DNA from: DASUZB01 sp036377075
GTDB lineage: Bacteria; Actinomycetota; CALGFH01
Assembly: GCA_036377075.1 (NCBI GenBank)
Contig: DASUZB010000061.1
Location: 1-28,031, forward strand
DNA: 28,031 nt
Direction: 5' to 3'
Shown here: positions 23,329-28,031 of the stretch, piece by piece
Numbering within the stretch: position 1 is the first letter of the stretch
Layout: the number at the start of each line of letters is the position of its first letter
Position numbers and translations under genes: made by a program
The notes under the pieces: generated by a model
Told to the model about the DNA's origin: nothing
What the model saw: only the letters and a program-made list of their open reading frames with translations
The model's database searches: none

Positions 23329-24321
23329 TCAGGTCGTCGCCCGCACGCCCGCCAGGGCGAGCGCGAAGCGCCGCTCGGCGTCCTCGTGCCAGGCGTCGAG
23401 CCGCAGGCCGGCGGCGCCGAGCTCGCGCTCGACCTGCGGCCGGGTGAACTTGCAGGAGATCTCGGTGTGCAGCAGCTCCCCGGCGGCGAAGGCGACCTCC
23501 AGGCCGAGGCCGGGGAAGGCGACCGCGAGCGCACGGCCGGCGCGCAGGTGCATCTCGACCCGGGCATGGCCCTCGTCGTAGAAGGCGACGTGCTCGAAGG
23601 CGTCGACCGGGAAGTCGGCGCCCAGCTCGCGGTTGAGCACGTGCAGCAGGTTGCGGTTGAACTCCGCGGTGACCCCGGCGGCGTCGTCGTAGGCGGCCTC
23701 CAGGGTCGCCCGGTCCTTGACCAGGTCGACGCCGAGCAGGAAGCGGTCGCCGGCGCCCAGCCCGGCGCGCAGGCCGGCGAGCAGCTCGGCACGCTCGGCC
23801 GGGCCGAAGTTGCCGATGGTCGAGCCGAGGAACGCGACCAGGCGCGGCCCCCGGCGCGGCAGCAGGCCGAGGTCGCGGGTGAAGTCGCCGACGAAGCCGT
23901 CGAACTGCAGCCAGTCGTAGTCGACGCCGAGCGCGTCCGCCGCGCCGACCAGCGCGTCCTCGCTGACGTCGAGCGGGGCGTAGCGGCTGCCGGTGCGATG
24001 GCGGTGCATCGCCTCGAGCAGCAGGCGGGTCTTGCGGGACGACCCCGAGCCGAGCTCGACCAGCTCCACCGGCCGGATGCGGCGCACGATCGCGTCGGCG
24101 GCGTCGATCAGGATCTCCGTCTCCGCGCGCGTCAGGTAGTACTCGGGCAGCCTGGTGATGTCCTCGAACAGCGCCGAGCCGCGGGCGTCGTAGAAGTACT
24201 TGGGCGGCAGCCGCTTCGGCCTGGCCGTCAGCCCCGCGCGGACGTCGTCGGCCAGCGCCGAGCGCCAGTCCGCGGGCGGTGAGAGCTGGGTCATCGACGG
24301 CATGGTCCGGGCAACGGTCAT
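23329..24321 (-). CDS. egtD: L-histidine N-alpha-methyltransferase EgtD
   Basis: Trimethylates histidine to hercynine with three SAM, the first committed step to ergothioneine. 330 residues, typical. Strong family segments: PKRLPPKYFYDARGSALFEDITRLPEYYLTRAE, the SAM-binding VELGSGSSRKTRLLL, YAPLDVSEDAL, LVAFLGSTIGNFGPAER, LLGVDLVKDRATLEAAYDDAAGVTAEFNRNLLHVLNRELG and the C-terminal HTEISCKFTRPQVERELGAAGL. The ATG overlaps the egtC stop (ATGA), so it is the fourth egt gene and translationally coupled. Nothing suggests truncation or an altered active site. Confidence 0.97.
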   Translation of the reverse strand: MTVARTMPSMTQLSPPADWRSALADDVRAGLTARPKRLPPKYFYDARGSALFEDITRLPEYYLTRAETEILIDAADAIVRRIRPVELVELGSGSSRKTRLLLEAMHRHRTGSRYAPLDVSEDALVGAADALGVDYDWLQFDGFVGDFTRDLGLLPRRGPRLVAFLGSTIGNFGPAERAELLAGLRAGLGAGDRFLLGVDLVKDRATLEAAYDDAAGVTAEFNRNLLHVLNRELGADFPVDAFEHVAFYDEGHARVEMHLRAGRALAVAFPGLGLEVAFAAGELLHTEISCKFTRPQVERELGAAGLRLDAWHEDAERRFALALAGVRATT

Positions 24322-25121
24322 TGGCTCAGCTCCATCTCGAGGGGCACGAGGGCGGCCCGACCGGTGGTGAGCTCGACCAGGTGGTGGTCGGGCACCTCCC
24401 GCCAGCCGTCGCCGTCGTCGAGCGGCTCGGAGGCGACCAGCGCGGCGCCTGGCAGGGCGGGGCCGCCGTCACGGGTGAACAGGGCGTGCGACGGCGTCCC
24501 GACGCCGGCGCGCACGCCGACGATGCGGCTGCCGTCGCTGGCCAGCATGGTGAGGGTCGCCACCTCGCCGGCGTCCGCGGCGAGCTTGGCGGCGTCCTGC
24601 ACCGTCGCGGCGAGCGCCCGCGCCAGGCCGGCCTCCGGCCGGGCGCGGTGGTGGTGGACGAAGGTGAGGAACAGCGCCACCGAGTCGGTGACCGCGCCGG
24701 CCTCGGCGAAGAGGTCGTCGGGCAGGGCGTCGAGCAGCCGCCGCCCGACCGGGCCGCGAAAGCCGCCGACGCGGCCGTTGTGCGCGGCGGCGAGGCGGCC
24801 GTGGGTGAACGGCGCCACGGTGGCGGCACCGAACGGCATCCCCGGCGTCGCCGAGCGGACGGCGGCGAGCTGCGCCGTGCCGCGCAGCCGCGCGGCCAGC
24901 TCGAGCAGGTTCGGGTCGGACCACGGCGGCAGCTCAGTGGCGTAGCGGATCGGCTCGGCCTCGCCCTCCGGCCACCATGCCACCCCGGTGCCGTCGACGT
25001 TCACCGCGCCCTCGTGCTGCAGCCGCGGCCGGTAGGCCTGCACGTACAAGGAATGCGGCGGGTCGCTGAGCAGGACCGACAGTGGCGCGGGCGGGCCGAG
25101 GTAGCCGGCGAAGCGGCACAT
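24318..25121 (-). CDS. egtC: Gamma-glutamyl-hercynylcysteine S-oxide amidohydrolase EgtC
   Basis: 267-residue class II glutamine-amidotransferase-type hydrolase. It begins MCRFAGYLG, exposing Cys2 as the N-terminal nucleophile after Met removal. Other family segments are SLYVQAYRPRLQHEGAVNVDGTGVAWW, AAVRSATPGMPFGAATVAPFTHGRLAAAHNG (the His-Asn-Gly loop) and AVTDSVALFLTFVHHH. It removes glutamate from the EgtB product to give hercynylcysteine sulfoxide. The ATG overlaps the egtB stop by one base (TGATG) and its own stop overlaps egtD by 4 nt. Cytosolic. Confidence 0.96.
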   Translation of the reverse strand: MCRFAGYLGPPAPLSVLLSDPPHSLYVQAYRPRLQHEGAVNVDGTGVAWWPEGEAEPIRYATELPPWSDPNLLELAARLRGTAQLAAVRSATPGMPFGAATVAPFTHGRLAAAHNGRVGGFRGPVGRRLLDALPDDLFAEAGAVTDSVALFLTFVHHHRARPEAGLARALAATVQDAAKLAADAGEVATLTMLASDGSRIVGVRAGVGTPSHALFTRDGGPALPGAALVASEPLDDGDGWREVPDHHLVELTTGRAALVPLEMELSQ

Positions 25122-26461
25122 CAGGGCACCTCCCAGGCCAGCCGGACGCCGGCGAAGACCTGCCGGCGCTGCGGGTAGTCCCAGTTGCGGAAGGTGCCGC
25201 GCGCCACCCAGCCGGAGGTCGCCCAGGAGGCGCCGCGCAGGACCCGGTAGTCGTCGCCGAAGAAGACCTCGCTGTACTCCGGGTAGGGGAAGGTCTGGTA
25301 GCCCGGGTAGCCGCCGAACGGCGAGCTGGTCCACTCGTAGACGTCGCCGACGAGCTGCTCGACGCCGTAGGCAGACGTACCCATCGGGTAGCTGCCGACC
25401 GGTGCCGGTCCCCAGCCGGCGATGTCGAGGTTGGCCCGGTCGGGGCCTGGCGGCGCCTCGCCCCACGGGTAGGTGCGGCTGCGGCGCGCGACCGGGTCCC
25501 ACAGCGCCGCCTTCTCCCACTCGGCCTCGCTCGGCAGGCGGCCGCCGGCCCAGCGGGCGAACGCCTGCGCCTCGTGGGCGCAGACGTGCTGCACCGGCTC
25601 GCGCGGGTCCAGCGGCGACAGGTGCTCGAAGCGCCGCACCAGCCAGCCGCCCGAGCCGTCGGGCTGCCACCCCTGCGGGGCCTCGTGGCCGGTCTCCTGG
25701 CGCCACGCCCAGCCGGCCTCGGTCCAGTGCTCGGAATGCTGATAACCGCCCGAAGCGACGAACTCGGCGTAGCGGCGCACCGTCACCGGGAAGCGGTCGA
25801 TGGCGAAGGCGGGCAGCTCGACGCGGTGCCGCGGCCGCTCGTTGTCGTAGGCGGCGGTGCGGTCGTCGGTACCCATGTCGAACCCGCCGGCGGGGACGAC
25901 CACGCGCTCGGCGTCGTCGACCGGGCGCGGCATCGCCCGCCGCCGCGCGGCGGCGGGGGCGTAGGGCCTGGTGCCGGAGCGCAGGTCGAGGGTCTGCAGC
26001 ATGGTCTCCTGGTGCTGCGCCTCGTGCTGCACGATCATCCGGTAGACGTAGCCGTCGGCGACCAGGGGGCGGGCGGGGTCGAACTCGATCGAGCCCAGCA
26101 CCGACAGCGCGTCGGCGCGGATCTCGGCGAGGTAGGCGACCGCCTCGTCGCGCTCCAGGATCGGCAGGTCGGCCCGGACCCAGCGGGGGTTCTCGAAGGG
26201 GTTGTAGACCTGGTCGAGCGCCGGGTTGTGGGCGCGCCGGCCGTCGAGCTGGCGCAGCAGCCACAGCTCCTCGAAGTTGCCGACGTGGCCCACGTCCCAG
26301 ACCAGCGGGCTCATGATGCGGTCGTACTGGCGGTGCATCTCGTGCTCGTCGAGCGGTGAGATCAGCCGTCCCATCCGTCCCCGGACGGCGCCGAGCTCCC
26401 GCTCCAGCCGCTGTCGAAGGATCTCGTCGGGCGGGGCGGTGTCGGATCGGTTGGCTGGCAT
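25121..26461 (-). CDS. egtB: Ergothioneine sulfoxide synthase EgtB
   Basis: 446-residue non-haem iron enzyme joining hercynine and gamma-glutamylcysteine with O2. The N-terminal DinB-like domain carries the iron-binding histidines: VGHVGNFEE (H59) and the HxxxHxE motif HEAQHQE (H146, H150), matching H51, H134 and H138 of Mycobacterium thermoresistibile EgtB. The C-terminal FGE-sulfatase-type domain runs from about 185 (VVVPAGGFDMGTDD) to RVLRGASWATSGWVARGTFRNWDYPQRRQVFAGVRLA. This end contains the Asp/Arg pattern used to bind gamma-glutamylcysteine, so the mycobacterial-type substrate is likely, in agreement with egtA next door. A GAGGTGG site precedes the ATG, and the gap to egtA is 7 nt. 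Confidence 0.97.
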   Translation of the reverse strand: MPANRSDTAPPDEILRQRLERELGAVRGRMGRLISPLDEHEMHRQYDRIMSPLVWDVGHVGNFEELWLLRQLDGRRAHNPALDQVYNPFENPRWVRADLPILERDEAVAYLAEIRADALSVLGSIEFDPARPLVADGYVYRMIVQHEAQHQETMLQTLDLRSGTRPYAPAAARRRAMPRPVDDAERVVVPAGGFDMGTDDRTAAYDNERPRHRVELPAFAIDRFPVTVRRYAEFVASGGYQHSEHWTEAGWAWRQETGHEAPQGWQPDGSGGWLVRRFEHLSPLDPREPVQHVCAHEAQAFARWAGGRLPSEAEWEKAALWDPVARRSRTYPWGEAPPGPDRANLDIAGWGPAPVGSYPMGTSAYGVEQLVGDVYEWTSSPFGGYPGYQTFPYPEYSEVFFGDDYRVLRGASWATSGWVARGTFRNWDYPQRRQVFAGVRLAWEVP

Positions 26462-26468
26462 GTCCACC

Positions 26469-27839
26469 TCACAGGACGTTGCGGACGGGGACGGGCTCTG
26501 CGGCCCAGGCGAGCGCGTCGGTCGGGTCCCGCTCGAGCAGCTCGCGCAGCTCGTCGGCGGGGCAGCGGCCGCGCAGGGTGAAGCGGTCGAGGAAGGACTC
26601 GGCGCGGCGCAGGTCGTCTGCGGGCAGGTAGCCGGGCGGCAGCCGGCGGGCGCCGGCCAGCGCGAGGGACCAGGTCTCGACGGCGAGGGCGCACATGGCG
26701 GGGTCGGCCAGGCCGACCGTCGCCGCGCGCCGCCACAGCTCGGGCAGCACCGCCCGGTGGCGGCCGACCACGGCGAGGACCTGCGCCCTCGCCGTGGCGT
26801 CCTCCAGCAGGCCGACCAGCAGCACCACCGGCACCGACTGGTAGCGGGCGGGCAGGGCGTCGACCGCCCGCAGCTCCAGGAAGCCGCGCGCCCGCACCTC
26901 GGGGAACATGGTGCCGAGGTGGTAGCGGAGGTCGTCGACGCTGGGCCGTCCCTGGTCGGGGTGGCCGTCGCGCAGCCAGTCGCCGAAGGTCCAGCCGGGC
27001 CGGCCCGGCCGCCACGGAGGCGGGTCGCGGCGCAGCAGCAGCACGTCGGCGTCGACCGCGGCCGCGGCGAGCTGCTCGGTAGGGTCGTCGCTGGAGCCGT
27101 CGACCAGCAGCCGCGGGAAGCCGGTCCTGGTCGGGTCGAGGCCCTGCCAGGCGAGCGCGCGGACGGACACGGCACCGGGCCCGGGGCTGCAGGCGAAGGT
27201 CGCGCAGGCCAGCGGGCTGACCAGGTTGGCGACCAACCAGCGCTCGGCACGCTGGCCGTCGTCGCCGAGGTCGACGTTGACCTGGAGGGCACAGCTGCGC
27301 CGCATCATCAGGGCGCCATCGGGGCCGCGGCGCTCGAGGTACGCCGCCATCGCCTGGTAGCGCGGCGCGGTGAGCTGCTGTGGCACGTCGGCGCCGGGCC
27401 GCCAGACGTCCAGACCGGCCGAGGCGAGCACGGTCCGCCGCGGCAGCAGCGCCTCGGCGAGCCGCTCGGCCACGGTGCGCACGTCGGCGAGGGCGGCGGC
27501 GGGGCTGGGATGGGGAGCGGTGGAGTGTTCGAGCTGCCCGCCCGGCTCGAACGTCAGCGCCCCGCCCGAGTCGAGCGGGAACGCAATCGAGCCGCCGGCC
27601 TCGTGCCGACGGCTCCCTAACGGTGGCCCCACCGCCTCGTCGAGCGTCCCGAGCAGGCGCTGGAGCGGGACGCGGCGGGCGGCCACGCCGTCCGTGGGGA
27701 CCTCGAAGGGAAACGCCTCCACCTCGAGCCCGACCCGGCCGGGCGCCGGCCCGGACGACGGGGCGGAGAAGCAGGTTTCCGAGACGATCTGGCGGACGTG
27801 GTCGAGGTCACGGACGGCCTGGTGACAGCCGCCGATCAT
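26469..27839 (-). CDS. egtA: Glutamate-cysteine ligase EgtA
   Basis: 456-residue GCS2-type ligase that makes gamma-glutamylcysteine, the sulfur donor for EgtB. Family segments: GRVGLEVEAFPF (ATP/Glu-binding start), ALTFEPGGQLEHST, ALMMRRSCALQVNVDLGDD, TFGDWLRDG, SVDDLRYHLGTMFPEVRARGFLELRAVDALP (the conserved LE-R-D active-site region) and TWSLALAGARRLPPGYL near the end. Its own ATG at 27839 has no close Shine-Dalgarno and overlaps the stop of an 18-codon ORF (ATGA), so initiation probably depends on ribosomes arriving from that ORF. It is the first of the four egt genes. Identity is firm, since operon context and motifs agree. Confidence 0.93.
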   Translation of the reverse strand: MIGGCHQAVRDLDHVRQIVSETCFSAPSSGPAPGRVGLEVEAFPFEVPTDGVAARRVPLQRLLGTLDEAVGPPLGSRRHEAGGSIAFPLDSGGALTFEPGGQLEHSTAPHPSPAAALADVRTVAERLAEALLPRRTVLASAGLDVWRPGADVPQQLTAPRYQAMAAYLERRGPDGALMMRRSCALQVNVDLGDDGQRAERWLVANLVSPLACATFACSPGPGAVSVRALAWQGLDPTRTGFPRLLVDGSSDDPTEQLAAAAVDADVLLLRRDPPPWRPGRPGWTFGDWLRDGHPDQGRPSVDDLRYHLGTMFPEVRARGFLELRAVDALPARYQSVPVVLLVGLLEDATARAQVLAVVGRHRAVLPELWRRAATVGLADPAMCALAVETWSLALAGARRLPPGYLPADDLRRAESFLDRFTLRGRCPADELRELLERDPTDALAWAAEPVPVRNVL

Positions 27840-27892
27840 GGAGCGTGGGTGACGAGCTCCTCGATGATCCGCTTCGGTCTGCCCTCACGCAT
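27836..27892 (-). CDS. 18-codon ORF coupled to egtA (possible leader peptide)
   Basis: MREGRPKRIIEELVTHAP starts with ATG at 27892, preceded by a strong GGGAGGA site (27903-27897), and its TGA overlaps the egtA ATG (ATGA). egtA itself has no usable ribosome site, which makes translation of this ORF likely. The same frame remains open upstream to the window edge (for example DLYRGWNRCRLSGKAARGVRED). It could therefore be the end of a longer gene, although the codon third positions upstream are much less GC-rich than in real genes here. Function is unknown. Roles in translational coupling or regulation of ergothioneine synthesis are inferences. Confidence 0.55.
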   Translation of the reverse strand: MREGRPKRIIEELVTHAP

Positions 27893-28031
27893 GACGTCCT
27901 CCCGCACCCCTCGGGCTGCCTTGCCACTCAATCGGCAGCGGTTCCAACCACGGTACAGGTCCCCCCCAACAATCCGTGCCCGGAGGGGAGCGGCCGTATG
28001 CCGACCGTAAGGAGCGCGCCGCTCACCAAAC

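Noticed and set aside
24318..26264. Single long minus-strand frame spanning egtC and part of egtB
   Set aside because: The egtC frame is open upstream by chance. The true egtC start is the ATG giving MCRFAGYLG, since the nucleophilic Cys must be residue 2.
27798..28010. 70-codon plus-strand ORF opposite the egtA start
   Set aside because: No ribosome site and a Ser/Arg/Pro-rich antisense translation. The minus-strand micro-ORF explains the region better.
27893..28031. Possible mobile-element or intron end at the right edge, because base composition is less GC-rich and contains a C7 run
   Set aside because: No inverted terminal repeat, target duplication, intron domain or transposase similarity could be identified in the available bases.

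Overview
The window is very GC-rich DNA with tight, often 4-nt-overlapping operons, GTG and TTG starts, one apparently leaderless promoter, three lipoprotein-type sugar-binding proteins and an egtABCD ergothioneine cluster. Together these point to a high-GC actinobacterium (Actinomycetota). The genus cannot be determined from the sequence alone. No rRNA, tRNA, CRISPR array, insertion sequence or prophage gene was recognised, so this looks like chromosomal metabolic and stress-response DNA.

Layout. (1) 1-3818, minus strand: a CUT1-type (maltose-like) sugar ABC operon of binding lipoprotein, MalF-like permease, MalG-like permease and the start of an SDR dehydrogenase that runs off the window. 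(2) 3819-4054: a divergent control region with GATC-centred repeats. (3) 4055-6850, plus: phosphoenolpyruvate carboxylase (ppc). (4) 6905-13305, plus: a second sugar operon of class I mannose-6-phosphate isomerase, FGGY kinase, CUT2 ATPase, CUT2 permease, CUT2 binding lipoprotein and a DUF318/YraQ-like permease. The genes overlap or lie 4 nt apart. (5) 13350-17370: single genes, namely a methyltransferase (minus), a secreted endonuclease/exonuclease/phosphatase-fold protein, a dihydrofolate-reductase-like protein and an orphan xylose-type binding lipoprotein. (6) 17363-17959: a rearrangement scar that ends in a 5'-truncated thiosulfate sulfurtransferase. (7) 18006-20594, minus: a chromate-resistance-type operon with the two halves of ChrB as separate genes, an MFS exporter and a second ChrB C-terminal paralogue. 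It is preceded by a perfect 18-bp palindrome over its promoter. (8) 20800-22067: a divergent Lrp/AsnC regulator and PQ-loop transporter. (9) 22166-27892, minus: egtA-egtB-egtC-egtD, a downstream methyltransferase, and an 18-codon ORF translationally coupled to egtA.

How the parts work together. The two sugar operons feed carbon inward: one pairs import with an oxidoreductase, the other with phosphorylation and isomerisation. ppc supplies anaplerotic oxaloacetate and shares its upstream control region with the first transporter. The chr and egt blocks are oxidative or redox-stress modules. Points most worth a second look are the split-ChrB/MFS operon with its palindromic operator, the coupled micro-ORF before egtA, the absence of egtE from the egt operon, the extra helix pairs in both CUT1 permeases, and the gene-fusion scar at about 17450.
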